A DNA stretch of 56,797 nt from Candidatus Omnitrophota bacterium (GTDB lineage Bacteria > Omnitrophota > Gorgyraeia > Gygaellales > Profunditerraquicolaceae): the NCBI GenBank assembly GCA_023229385.1, contig JALNZI010000008.1, positions 1 through 56,797 of the forward strand. The letters are read 5' to 3'. The notes below the pieces were generated by a model, which did not search any database, had not been told where the DNA came from, and worked only from the letters and a program-made list of their open reading frames with translations. The position numbers and the translations under genes were made by a program. Shown here one piece after another: positions 39,794 through 48,688 of the stretch (position 1 is its first letter; each line of letters opens with the position of its first letter).

Positions 39794-41422
39794 ATGCCTT
39801 GGAAAATTTCGGATGTGGATTCACATAAAAAAGGATTAACATCAGAACAGAAAAAGAAATGGGTTGCAACAGCAAATGGTGTATTAGCTGATTGTAAAAG
39901 TAAAGGTGAAGATGATTGTGAAGGAAAGGCTATAAGAATAGCTAATGGCACAGTTAAAGTTAATATGGAAATAAGTGTAAATTTTACACAATCTGCATAC
40001 ATACCAAAAATAAGAGAATATTCAGGCAAACAATATTATGTGGTTCCAGTAGTTATGATGGTTGAAGGTGTGCATAATGGAAGTGCTGGACCAATATATC
40101 ACTCAATTGAAGTTTTGTCTGAATGTGTTGCTGATTGGGAATTTAAGCCCGTAACAATACATCATCCAACTAATGATGATGGTGAATTTATTTCAGTACA
40201 AGAAGAAGGTATTTTAGAAAATTGGAGTGTTGGCTTTGTTTCTAATGCACAAATTGAAGATAATAAATTAAAAGCATTAGCTTATTTAGATATACAAAAA
40301 TTATCTGTATTGTCGGATGAAACATTATCTAATATACAGAATGGTAAGATAATGGAAGTTAGTGTTGGTATTTTTACAGATAATGATGAAATTGAAGGTG
40401 AATGGAATGGTGAACATTATACAGCCATAGCTAAAAAGCATAGGCCGGATCATCTCGCTCTTTTGCCCGGAGAGACTGGTGCGTGTTCTGTGAAAGATGG
40501 TTGTGGTGTACGTGTTAATCAACAAATAAGTAATAATAATGAAAAAAAGAAAGGAGAAAAAAATGAAATGAAATTAGAAATAAATAAGGATTTTGTGTAT
40601 GATTTAGCAGAAAAAGGATTAACATTAGTTCCTATTTCTGTAAATTTGATTACAAATAAAGATGGTTTGTTATCAATTTTGAATAAAGTATATGAAGTAT
40701 TACGTGGTATGGGTGATGATCATACATATTATTTTCTTGAGGAAATATTTGATGATGCACTTATTTATGGCAAAAGTACTGAAGGTAATTCAAATTTGTA
40801 TAAACAAACTTATCAAGTAAATGCTGATGGTTCTATTGAATTAACTGGCACACCGGTTAAAGTAAATAGAAAAGTTGAATATGAAATACAAGTGAGTACT
40901 AATTCTAAAAATAAAAAGGATATGTGTGATAAATGCCCTGATAAGGCAAAAGCATTAGTTAATAATGAACGTACAAATTTTGATGATAGTGATCTTTCAT
41001 GGTTGTCAGAATTGACTGAGGATAAGTTGGATAAACTTTTTCCAAAGTTGGCGGTGAATACTAAAACGACACCTACAATTGAAGAAGCTTGGAATATTGT
41101 AAAGACGGGGTACAAAAACCTAGAAGACTATACCAAAATGTTGCCGGATGATATTCGGGGACAGATTGAAACAGGTTTACAGGTTTTTCAAAAGGTAAGG
41201 ACAGATATAATTAAATCTATTGTGGATAATACAGAAGAAGGTGTATGGAAGAATGAAGATTTGGAGAAAATGCCTTTAGATGTATTGCAAAAAATTGAAA
41301 AATCAGTTGTAAAAAAGAATAATACAGTTGCTGATTATTCTGTTATGGGAACTCATGGTAGTCATGAAAAAGAAGGTAAAATAGAACCCATGCCCTTACC
41401 GGGAGTTAAATTTGAAAATTAA
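39794..41422 (+). CDS. Prohead protease (DUF2213-like) fused to scaffold-like domain
   Basis: N-terminal 50 residues (SDVDSHKKGLTSEQKKKWVA, CEGKAIRIANG) match the short helical module often found before such proteases. Then DUF2213-type protease: VVPVVMMVEGVHNGSAGPIY, EFKPVTIHHPTNDDGEFI, and HRPDHLALLPGETGACSVKD followed by GCGVRV. After a low-complexity linker SNNNEKKKGEKNE (near residue 250) comes a C-terminal 285-residue helical, charged region with CDKCPDKAK, which looks like a scaffold. An AAGGAG site and in-frame ATG at 40568 would let the scaffold be made alone. Confidence 0.8.
   Translation: MPWKISDVDSHKKGLTSEQKKKWVATANGVLADCKSKGEDDCEGKAIRIANGTVKVNMEISVNFTQSAYIPKIREYSGKQYYVVPVVMMVEGVHNGSAGPIYHSIEVLSECVADWEFKPVTIHHPTNDDGEFISVQEEGILENWSVGFVSNAQIEDNKLKALAYLDIQKLSVLSDETLSNIQNGKIMEVSVGIFTDNDEIEGEWNGEHYTAIAKKHRPDHLALLPGETGACSVKDGCGVRVNQQISNNNEKKKGEKNEMKLEINKDFVYDLAEKGLTLVPISVNLITNKDGLLSILNKVYEVLRGMGDDHTYYFLEEIFDDALIYGKSTEGNSNLYKQTYQVNADGSIELTGTPVKVNRKVEYEIQVSTNSKNKKDMCDKCPDKAKALVNNERTNFDDSDLSWLSELTEDKLDKLFPKLAVNTKTTPTIEEAWNIVKTGYKNLEDYTKMLPDDIRGQIETGLQVFQKVRTDIIKSIVDNTEEGVWKNEDLEKMPLDVLQKIEKSVVKKNNTVADYSVMGTHGSHEKEGKIEPMPLPGVKFEN
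40568..41422 (+). CDS. Possible separately translated scaffold protein (internal start)
   Basis: Inside the protease gene, AAGGAG (40551-40556) stands 11 bases before an in-frame ATG at 40568, giving MKLEINKDFVYDLAEKGLTL and a product of 284 residues. Many phages make a scaffold from an internal start in the protease gene. The A/G-rich context differs from flanking codons, supporting an RBS. Confidence 0.5.
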   Translation: MKLEINKDFVYDLAEKGLTLVPISVNLITNKDGLLSILNKVYEVLRGMGDDHTYYFLEEIFDDALIYGKSTEGNSNLYKQTYQVNADGSIELTGTPVKVNRKVEYEIQVSTNSKNKKDMCDKCPDKAKALVNNERTNFDDSDLSWLSELTEDKLDKLFPKLAVNTKTTPTIEEAWNIVKTGYKNLEDYTKMLPDDIRGQIETGLQVFQKVRTDIIKSIVDNTEEGVWKNEDLEKMPLDVLQKIEKSVVKKNNTVADYSVMGTHGSHEKEGKIEPMPLPGVKFEN

Positions 41423-41445
41423 TAATTTATAAAGGAGGTTAAGAA

Positions 41446-41901
41446 ATGGCGAAACACACCATTAAAATTAAAAAGTATTCTGATGTTATTGAAGAATACG
41501 TGAATGGTACAGTATTACCGGTTACGCCTGGAATGCTGATTGAGATAACAAGTGATAATGTAGTACAACCACATTCTACTGAGGATGGTGCAGCTTTGAT
41601 TATGTTTGCTTTGGAAGATGAACTTCAAGGTAAAGGTATTGATGATGCTTATGCCGTAAGTACAGCAAGTCCAATTGTGAAAGTACCAGTTCAATGTTGG
41701 CTACCCGGTCATGGTGATATGGCTTATGCTTTGTTAGCAGACGGTGAAACTGCTGTAATAGGTAGTTGGTTAGCCAGTAATGGCGATGGGAAACTGAAAG
41801 TCAGTACTACGAATCCAATTGGTCAGGCTGTTGAAGCTGTTGATATGAGTGGTTCATCAGGTGCTGATCCTAGTGGTCGTATTATTGTACGTATTAATTA
41901 A
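41446..41901 (+). CDS. Capsid decoration / head-stabilising protein
   Basis: Beta-rich 151-residue protein with MLIEITSDNVVQPHSTEDG, FALEDELQGKGIDDAY and PVQCWLPGHGDMAYALLADG, typical of small head-decoration proteins located between protease/scaffold and major capsid protein. It has one of the best ribosome sites in the window (AAAGGAGG before the ATG). The name rests on position and pattern. Confidence 0.7.
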   Translation: MAKHTIKIKKYSDVIEEYVNGTVLPVTPGMLIEITSDNVVQPHSTEDGAALIMFALEDELQGKGIDDAYAVSTASPIVKVPVQCWLPGHGDMAYALLADGETAVIGSWLASNGDGKLKVSTTNPIGQAVEAVDMSGSSGADPSGRIIVRIN

Positions 41902-41916
41902 AAGGAGGGGAAAATT

Positions 41917-43002
41917 ATGTTAGATGTTAATGTTGATTTGATGGGTAATGGTGGCGGACAAGGTGAAATTGCCGCTTATATGCAACAGAATAACAGATTA
42001 GACCCTGCTGTATTGCGCCCGTATAGGGGAACTGACGGAAAAGCTTATATTTCAGTTTTTAAAGGAGGTGATCCTAAAAAACCTGAAAATTATTCTGTTA
42101 TTAATGTAAATGAAGCTACACTTCGTCCGTATGAGTGGAGACAATTAGATGAAGCTGTTATTACTATTGCTGAAAATAGGTTAGTTGGAGTAAATGATCT
42201 TATTTCCAATGGACTAACTTATAATTTGGGCAATGCTATGGGTACGACCGTACTTGAAACACATACTATATCAGATGCAATGGAAGCTGATCTTACTATG
42301 GATGCTGTTTCAAGGGCTAAAGGTGATCGTCCTGTTTTTGGAACTAAGTACACTCCAATTCCAATAATTCATGTGGATTATGAAATTAATGCAAGGGTAC
42401 TTGCTTCAAGTCGTTCACTTGGCAATCCTTTGGATACTTCATCTGCTGAACGTGCTGCACGTAAAGTAGCAGAAAAATTGGAAGATATGTTGTTTACTAA
42501 CACTACTTATGGATTTGGTGGTGGAACTATTTATAGTTACATTAACTATCCTGATAGAAGTTTAATATCACTTACTACTTATGGTAATTGGGCTACTAGT
42601 ACTACTACCGGAGCAAAAATCATTGAAAGTGTACTTGCAATGAAACAAGCTTCTATTGATGATAATTATTTTGGTCCTTGGAAGTTGTATGTACCAACGA
42701 ATTTTGAAACTCGTTTGGATAATGATTATGATACGGTAACTCCGGGTACGACTATACGTGAAAGAATATTAAAAATTGGTGGTATTCAATCGGTTACTGT
42801 GGCTGATCATCTTCCTGCTTCAAATGTTTTGTTAGTACAAATGACTAGTAATGTTGTAAGATTAATTCGTGGAATTGGTCTTACAAATGTTGAATGGCAA
42901 ACTGAAGGAAAATTCGTTAATAAATACAAAGTATTAACTATACAAGTTCCTCAAATTCGTTCTGATTATAACGAAAAAACTGGAATTGTACACATGAGTT
43001 AA
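41917..43002 (+). CDS. Major capsid protein (HK97 fold, encapsulin-like)
   Basis: 361 residues with the HK97-like pattern: AIAGRL-type segments replaced by EWRQLDEAVITIAENRLVGV, then GNAMGTTVLETHTISDAMEA, a long spine helix RAARKVAEKLEDMLFTN, and a C-terminal P-domain with NFETRLDNDYD and IPQIRS-type end VLTIQVPQIRSDYNEK. Ribosome site AAAGGAGG is strong, consistent with abundant product. Family shape is that of encapsulin-like capsid proteins. Confidence 0.85.
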   Translation: MLDVNVDLMGNGGGQGEIAAYMQQNNRLDPAVLRPYRGTDGKAYISVFKGGDPKKPENYSVINVNEATLRPYEWRQLDEAVITIAENRLVGVNDLISNGLTYNLGNAMGTTVLETHTISDAMEADLTMDAVSRAKGDRPVFGTKYTPIPIIHVDYEINARVLASSRSLGNPLDTSSAERAARKVAEKLEDMLFTNTTYGFGGGTIYSYINYPDRSLISLTTYGNWATSTTTGAKIIESVLAMKQASIDDNYFGPWKLYVPTNFETRLDNDYDTVTPGTTIRERILKIGGIQSVTVADHLPASNVLLVQMTSNVVRLIRGIGLTNVEWQTEGKFVNKYKVLTIQVPQIRSDYNEKTGIVHMS

Positions 43003-43009
43003 ATTTAAT

Positions 43010-43032
43010 TCACTAATCAAGTGATTTTTTTT
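43010..43032 (+). terminator. Intrinsic terminator after the capsid gene
   Basis: TCACT-AATCA-AGTGA (43010-43024) followed by eight T. The stem is only five pairs, so some readthrough is likely. A similar CTAATCAAG plus T-run occurs after the tail tube gene (52262-52282) but with a weaker stem. Confidence 0.6.
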
Positions 43033-43034
43033 AT

Positions 43035-43042
43035 TATATTTG
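43035..43042 (+). promoter_or_regulatory. -7-like promoter box before the glycan island
   Basis: TATATTTG in the context TTATATTTGTTT, identical to the late promoter context at 32968-32980. It follows the terminator and precedes the 151-aa gene by 18 bases. No TTTG lies at the right distance upstream, so the box is incomplete. Confidence 0.4.
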
Positions 43043-43059
43043 TTTAAAAAGTCTTAATC

Positions 43060-43515
43060 ATGGTAGAACGTAAAAGAATTAGAAACGATGTAACAATTAA
43101 AATGCCTATTGTTGAAGAACAAATAGTTACGGATGAAGAAAAAGAAAAAATTGCTATTGAAGAAAAAGCATTTAATGAAGAAGTAACAACAGTAAAGTCA
43201 GAACTAATTGAACGTAAACCGATACGATGGAAAAAAGTAGGTGGTGGAAGTTTTTCTTTAAATAATCGGTTTATTAAACCGGGACAAATATTTTTAGCAT
43301 TTCCAGAAGAAATACCTGTTCAATTTCGTGATCTTGTTATTCCTTTAGAAGAAAAACCTTTACCTTTAAATATTGAAGAAATTAAAAAGAAATCATCTTA
43401 TAAGTTAGAGGAAAAATCTGATGGATGGGATATTTTAGATTCTTTTGGTAAGGTTTTAAATGAAAAACCAATGGAGAAAGAAGTTGCTGAACGTATTTTA
43501 GTTATGTTACAATGA
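43060..43515 (+). CDS. Small protein with module shared with the giant glycosyltransferase (151 aa)
   Basis: Residues 53-100 (RKPIRWKKVGGGSFSLNNRF, then IKPGQIFLAFPEEIPVQFRD) form a compact module that appears again, clearly related, at about residues 798-845 of the 1084-aa enzyme downstream. The C terminus SDGWDILDSFGKVLNEKPME has a beta-hairpin motif often seen in small phage proteins next to the capsid gene. The N terminus is basic. I infer a capsid-associated protein or a docking factor for the enzymes; no direct proof. Confidence 0.6.
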   Translation: MVERKRIRNDVTIKMPIVEEQIVTDEEKEKIAIEEKAFNEEVTTVKSELIERKPIRWKKVGGGSFSLNNRFIKPGQIFLAFPEEIPVQFRDLVIPLEEKPLPLNIEEIKKKSSYKLEEKSDGWDILDSFGKVLNEKPMEKEVAERILVMLQ

Positions 43516-44207
43516 TATGGTCCGTACCTAAAATATGGGAAGGTGGTGATGCTTGGATATTAGGTGGTGGACCATCTATTATTGATCAATTTAATATACC
43601 TAAAGAGGTGTCAGAAAAGGTATTATTGAAACAATTACCTTTGTCTGCATATTCAAGTTATATGAAACTTATTCATGATAAACATGTTATAGGTATAAAT
43701 ATAGCTTATTTAATAGGTAATTGGATTGATATTGTATTTTTTGGAGATAAAAATTTTTATCTTACACATAAGGAAGGTTTGTTTAATTTTCCGGGATTAA
43801 AAATTAGCTGTAATCCAGAAGTTGAAAAATGTTTTTGGATAAAATATTTAGCACAAGATAAAGCTAAACATTTAGGAATTACAACAAATCCAAAAATGAT
43901 TAGTTGGAATAAAAATAGTGGAGCTGCTGCTATAAGTTTGGCTGTTCATACAGGAGTTAAAAGAATATTTCTTTTAGGTTTTGATATGAAATTGAATGAT
44001 GCAAATAAACAGCATTGGCATAGTGAATATAAAAATCCACAAGAACCATTAAATTTAAGAAAGTTGCCATTTCAAAGACATTTAACTGGTTTTCCTAGTA
44101 TTTATAAAGATGCAAAGAATCTAAATGTACAAATTTACAATGTAAATTCAGATAGTGCAATTACACAATTTCCATGTATTAATTTAAAAGAAGCTTTGGA
44201 ATTATGA
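43512..44207 (+). CDS. DUF115-like / glycan-associated protein
   Basis: Rossmann-like protein with WILGGGPSI, KHVIGINIAYLIGNWIDIVF, NSGAAAISLAVHTGVKRIFL and LGFDMK, and a late HWHSEY motif. This is the general pattern of DUF115/MptE-like phage proteins linked to surface glycan synthesis. It overlaps both neighbours by 4 bases, so it belongs with the enzymes downstream. Activity is not known. Confidence 0.65.
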   Translation: MIWSVPKIWEGGDAWILGGGPSIIDQFNIPKEVSEKVLLKQLPLSAYSSYMKLIHDKHVIGINIAYLIGNWIDIVFFGDKNFYLTHKEGLFNFPGLKISCNPEVEKCFWIKYLAQDKAKHLGITTNPKMISWNKNSGAAAISLAVHTGVKRIFLLGFDMKLNDANKQHWHSEYKNPQEPLNLRKLPFQRHLTGFPSIYKDAKNLNVQIYNVNSDSAITQFPCINLKEALEL

Positions 44208-45409
44208 AAATTATAAATTGTCCAATTAGTGGTAGTGAAAAAGGGGTAGAATTTCTTAATTTAGGAAAAATACCACTTGTAAATAATTTATGTGATACAA
44301 AACAAGACGCATTAAATTGTGAAAAGTTTTCATTAGCTGTTCAGTTTTTTCCTGAAAGTAAAGTTACTTGTTTAACAGAAACGGTGGATAAGGACAATTT
44401 ATTTCTTCATTATTTGTATCAATCGGGTGTAAATAAGCCTTATTTAGATCATTGTGCTGAAATGTATGATTATTTATCCCATATTATTGATTTTAAAGAC
44501 AAAGATGTTGTATTAGACATTGGTGGAAATGATGGTAGTTTATTAAAAGAATTTAGAAAGGAAAATCAAAATCTTCATTATATAAATGTTGATTGCAGTC
44601 GTAGTTTTATTGATGTTAATCGAGAATCTGGAATTGAATATATTAACGAATATTTTGGTGAAAGTATATCTTTACCATATAAAGCTAAGTTGATTACATC
44701 AACAAATGTATTTCAACACACGGAACCCATACGTTCATTCGTAAAAGGTATTTGTAGGAATTTGTCAAATGAAGGTGTTTGGTGTTTGGAATTTCCTTAT
44801 ATTCTTACAACACTTGCAAATGATAATTATGATCAGGTTTATCATGAACATGTGTATTATTTTTGTTTACAGAATATAATTGATATAACAAAACAAGAAG
44901 GCTTAAAAGTCATTAATGTTTCTTATCATGATATGCACGCTGGAACATTGCGAGTTTTAATTGTGAAAGAATCTTCACGCAGACAACCAGATAATACAAT
45001 ACTTTCTTTTCTTAATTTGGAAAAAACACTAACAAAAGAATACTATTTGAAGTGGGGATCACAAACAACATCGAAAATTAAGCAATATCAGGTAGATATG
45101 AAAAGACTTGTTATGAATGGTGCAAAGGTTGCTTGTTTTGGTGCTGCTGCAAAAGGGTGCATCTTTTTAAATACTTGTGAAATAGATAACACAATGGTAC
45201 AATTTATTATTGATGATACTCCTTTTAAGCAAGGTAAATTTGTTCCGGGAACAGGAATAGAAGTTGTAAGCAGAAAAATATTAAAAGATGTTAAAATAGA
45301 TTATATGATTATTCTTGCTCATAATTTTAAAGATTATATAATAAATTCATTAAAGGGGCAATATAATGGTAAATATATTTTAATGTTTCCTGATATGAAA
45401 ATATTATAA
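44204..45409 (+). CDS. Sugar C-methyltransferase (three-domain SAM-dependent)
   Basis: N-terminal region with Cys residues (NCPISGSEK, LCDTKQDALNCEKF) where relatives hold zinc, SAM-binding VVLDIGGNDGSLLKEF, a middle DNYDQVYHEHVYYFCL corresponding to the family DQIYHEH box, and a C-terminal Rossmann-like domain GAKVACFGAAAKGCIFLNTC. This is the architecture of NDP-deoxysugar C-methyltransferases such as those in antibiotic sugar pathways (TylCIII/NovU type). In this island it would methylate a sugar used by the glycosyltransferases. Confidence 0.85.
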   Translation: MKIINCPISGSEKGVEFLNLGKIPLVNNLCDTKQDALNCEKFSLAVQFFPESKVTCLTETVDKDNLFLHYLYQSGVNKPYLDHCAEMYDYLSHIIDFKDKDVVLDIGGNDGSLLKEFRKENQNLHYINVDCSRSFIDVNRESGIEYINEYFGESISLPYKAKLITSTNVFQHTEPIRSFVKGICRNLSNEGVWCLEFPYILTTLANDNYDQVYHEHVYYFCLQNIIDITKQEGLKVINVSYHDMHAGTLRVLIVKESSRRQPDNTILSFLNLEKTLTKEYYLKWGSQTTSKIKQYQVDMKRLVMNGAKVACFGAAAKGCIFLNTCEIDNTMVQFIIDDTPFKQGKFVPGTGIEVVSRKILKDVKIDYMIILAHNFKDYIINSLKGQYNGKYILMFPDMKIL

Positions 45410-45432
45410 TATTGTGAAATAAATATAATTAT

Positions 45433-48400
45433 ATGCTAACAGCTAGCAATATCGAAAAAATTTGTATTGTCACAGTATTTGATAGACATTATAAAGAAGC
45501 AGGGAAAACTTTGTTTAATTCAATCAGAAGGCATACAAATTGTGATGGAATAGATTTTAAAGTTATTACATCAGATGAGGAAGTATTAAATGAATGGGGA
45601 AAGGATAATTGTTATTTTGTAACGGATAATATTAAAAATAGGTATAAGAATGTTCAATATTCTAAGGATTTACCTATTGAGCGATATGCTTTATCATGGT
45701 ACAGATATGAAATATTCAATATGACTGATTACGATAGAGTAATATGTATTGATTCTGATTGTATATGTGTTCAAGATATTAGTTATTTATTTAGTGAAGA
45801 ATTAAATCAGTATGATCTTATTTCTGTTGAAGATCATTTTGTATCAAAAATACTACCTAATTTATATTCTAAATTAGAAAAGAATGGTTGGAACTTTACA
45901 AATTTATACAAAAGGGTTTCTTTAAAACAAGTTGATATTCAACCTGCTGTACTTGTAATTAATAAGAATGTCATAAATAGTATATGGTATAATGAGTTAT
46001 TAGCTTATGCTAATAATACGGGTTTTACTTATTCTATTGATCAAGGTATTCTAAATGATTTTATTTATCAAAAAAATATAAATATCAAATTACTACCGTT
46101 GGAATGGAATTATCAAGACCTTTATGCTATTCGTTGTTCAGAACTTGCAGTAGTTAATCCAATTATAATTCATTGTCAAGAATCCAAACCTTTTAAACTT
46201 GTTAGAAAAAATGTAGATGTACGAATACAAAAATTTTATGATCAATGGTGGTATGAATATGATTATGCCAAATCATTGAAAACAACAACAAGGATGAAAG
46301 GTAAGATATGTATAACTACTACATTTGATTATAACTATAAACATGCAGGACAAACTTTGCTTAGTTCAATCAGAAGACATACAAATTGTGATGGAATTGA
46401 TTTTAAAATAATTACTAACGATCCAAAGGTTGTGGCTGAGTTTGGAGCAGAAAACTGTCATATTATTACTCCTGAAATACAAGCCAATTATAATAACGTG
46501 AAATATATTACTGATATTCCTAAAGAACAATATTATTCTTCGTGGTATCGTTATGAGATGTTTAATTTTGAGGGATATGATCGGGTAATATGTATTGATT
46601 CTGATTGCATTTGTATTGAAGATATTAGTTATTTATTTAGTGAAGAATTAAATCAGTATGATTTAATATCAACAGAGGACATGATTGTTTCTCACATGTT
46701 TAAACAACATATTCCTTCGTTAGAGAAGAACTACGGATTAAATTTAGTAGGTTTACGACGTAGAATAGCTGCTGGTCAGGTTGATATTCAACCGGCATTA
46801 CTTGTTGCTAATAAAAAAATTGTAAATAATAAATGGTATAAGCAATTAATAACTTATGCCAATACAACAAATCATACTTATTCTATTGACGAAGGTATCT
46901 TAAATGATTTTATTTATTTGAAAAGATTGAACATTAAGATATTACCAATGGAATGGAATTATATGGATACTTATGGTGCTCAAATATTGGAACTTCCTGA
47001 ACCTAAAAAACCTTTTATTGTGCATTGTCAAGAATCTAAACCTTTTAAAAAGGATAAAGCAGATGTTAATGTGCGAATACACAAATGGCATAATAAATGG
47101 TGGGAAGAAGCTAATCATATAAAATATTCAACTATTGTTGCTATTATTGTTTGGAATAGATTTGAAAATCTAAAATTATGGGTAAATGCTTGGAATCAAT
47201 GTATTCAAAGTGATGTTAAGTTAATAGTTGTTCACAATCTTGAAAGTGACAATAATAGATATTCTCAGTTATGTAAAGATAACGGAATAATGTATATTCC
47301 AAGAGAAAATAAAGGTTTTGATATTGGGGCTTTTCAAGATGTATGTAAAGAAAGATTGGAAGGTTTTCCTAATGATTGGGAAAATTTAATCTGGATTACT
47401 GATGATTGTATTCCAATGGCAAAAGATTTTGTTGAACAATTTTTAAAATGTTTACCAAAAATACCTTGTTATGAAATATCTCAGGAAGTAAAAACTCATG
47501 TTAGAACTACCGGATTTTTAGTCACCAAAGAAATATCTAAAAAACTTGTTTTTCCAAAAGACCCGATAGAGAATAGGGAAGATTGCTATCAATTTGAACA
47601 TAAAGGCTTTTTACAAGTTAAAAATATGTATGAACAGATTGTTAGTATGGGAAAACAACCAGTAATGGTTAATAAGGATTTAAGGTTATCTCCATTATGG
47701 GATTCAGGAGTAAGATGGCAACTTAAATTAATGGGTAAACATGAAGCTATTTTTCCATTTATTAAAATAAATGTTGAACCGATAAAAGTAGATGTTAAAC
47801 TAGTTGAAGCAGAATTACCTATAAGAAAACCAATTCGATGGAAAAAAATGGGTAATGGTTCCTTTTTATTTAATAATTGTTATATTAAAAAAAATCAAGT
47901 ATTTACTGCATTTTCTGAAGATATTCCAAAACAGTTTCGTGATGTAATTATTCCATTAGAAGAAATAGTTTCGGAAATTAAAAAAGTTATTCCAGTTGAA
48001 CCGGTTAAATTAAATAGTAAACCGATTATATATAATGTTTTGGATGAGTTGGCTATTAAGCATAAATCAGATAAGTCTTCTAGGTATCATAATTACGCAG
48101 TAAAATATGATAAAATATTATTTCCGTTTAGAGAATCATTTTCATCAATTTTAGAAATTGGTGTATCACAGGGACAGTCTACAAAAATGTGGACCGATTA
48201 TTTTGAGAATGCTACTATTCACGGTGCAGATATTGAAAAAGGTTCTAAAATTTGTGAATCATATTCTAATAGAGTAAAATTTCATGAACTTGACCAACGA
48301 GATTTAGCACAACTTAAAAATCTTGAACAATTTTCTCCATTTGATTTTGTAATAGATGATGGTAATCATTTTTGGTTTGAACAAATTCTTACATTTGAGG

Positions 48401-48687
48401 CTTTGTTTCCTTATGTTAGAAAAGGAGGAATATATATTGTTGAAGATACTACTACTTCTTATTGGGAGGAATATAAAAATAATCCGATTTCACCCGTAGA
48501 ATATTTTAAGACATTGGTAGATGAAGTTCATCTTAAAGGGGCAAGAGGAAATATTCCTATAAATCCCCCGCAGGAATTTGGTAATTGGGAAAAAGGGTGG
48601 CATCGTAGGGAAGATTGTTTTGAATCAGTACCTTTATTTGAATCAATTCAATTTATGAATGGTTTTATTGTAATTTATAAAAGATAA
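45433..48687 (+). CDS. Giant multidomain glycosyltransferase-methyltransferase (1084 aa)
   Basis: Domains in order: GT8-like glycosyltransferase (about 8-275, metal motif IDSD with Asp107 and Asp109); a second, closely similar GT8-like copy (292-560, Asp389 and Asp391); a third GT-A-like domain (565-770, with AIIVWNRFENL and WITDDCIP); the short RKPIRWKK module (798-845) shared with the 151-aa protein; and a C-terminal SAM methyltransferase (870-1084, ILEIGVSQGQSTKMW, DFVIDDGNHFW) of the type acting on sugars. The two GT8 copies share long identical stretches even in DNA. It would add and modify several sugars, most likely on a virion protein. Confidence 0.85.
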   Translation: MLTASNIEKICIVTVFDRHYKEAGKTLFNSIRRHTNCDGIDFKVITSDEEVLNEWGKDNCYFVTDNIKNRYKNVQYSKDLPIERYALSWYRYEIFNMTDYDRVICIDSDCICVQDISYLFSEELNQYDLISVEDHFVSKILPNLYSKLEKNGWNFTNLYKRVSLKQVDIQPAVLVINKNVINSIWYNELLAYANNTGFTYSIDQGILNDFIYQKNINIKLLPLEWNYQDLYAIRCSELAVVNPIIIHCQESKPFKLVRKNVDVRIQKFYDQWWYEYDYAKSLKTTTRMKGKICITTTFDYNYKHAGQTLLSSIRRHTNCDGIDFKIITNDPKVVAEFGAENCHIITPEIQANYNNVKYITDIPKEQYYSSWYRYEMFNFEGYDRVICIDSDCICIEDISYLFSEELNQYDLISTEDMIVSHMFKQHIPSLEKNYGLNLVGLRRRIAAGQVDIQPALLVANKKIVNNKWYKQLITYANTTNHTYSIDEGILNDFIYLKRLNIKILPMEWNYMDTYGAQILELPEPKKPFIVHCQESKPFKKDKADVNVRIHKWHNKWWEEANHIKYSTIVAIIVWNRFENLKLWVNAWNQCIQSDVKLIVVHNLESDNNRYSQLCKDNGIMYIPRENKGFDIGAFQDVCKERLEGFPNDWENLIWITDDCIPMAKDFVEQFLKCLPKIPCYEISQEVKTHVRTTGFLVTKEISKKLVFPKDPIENREDCYQFEHKGFLQVKNMYEQIVSMGKQPVMVNKDLRLSPLWDSGVRWQLKLMGKHEAIFPFIKINVEPIKVDVKLVEAELPIRKPIRWKKMGNGSFLFNNCYIKKNQVFTAFSEDIPKQFRDVIIPLEEIVSEIKKVIPVEPVKLNSKPIIYNVLDELAIKHKSDKSSRYHNYAVKYDKILFPFRESFSSILEIGVSQGQSTKMWTDYFENATIHGADIEKGSKICESYSNRVKFHELDQRDLAQLKNLEQFSPFDFVIDDGNHFWFEQILTFEALFPYVRKGGIYIVEDTTTSYWEEYKNNPISPVEYFKTLVDEVHLKGARGNIPINPPQEFGNWEKGWHRREDCFESVPLFESIQFMNGFIVIYKR

Positions 48688-48688
48688 A

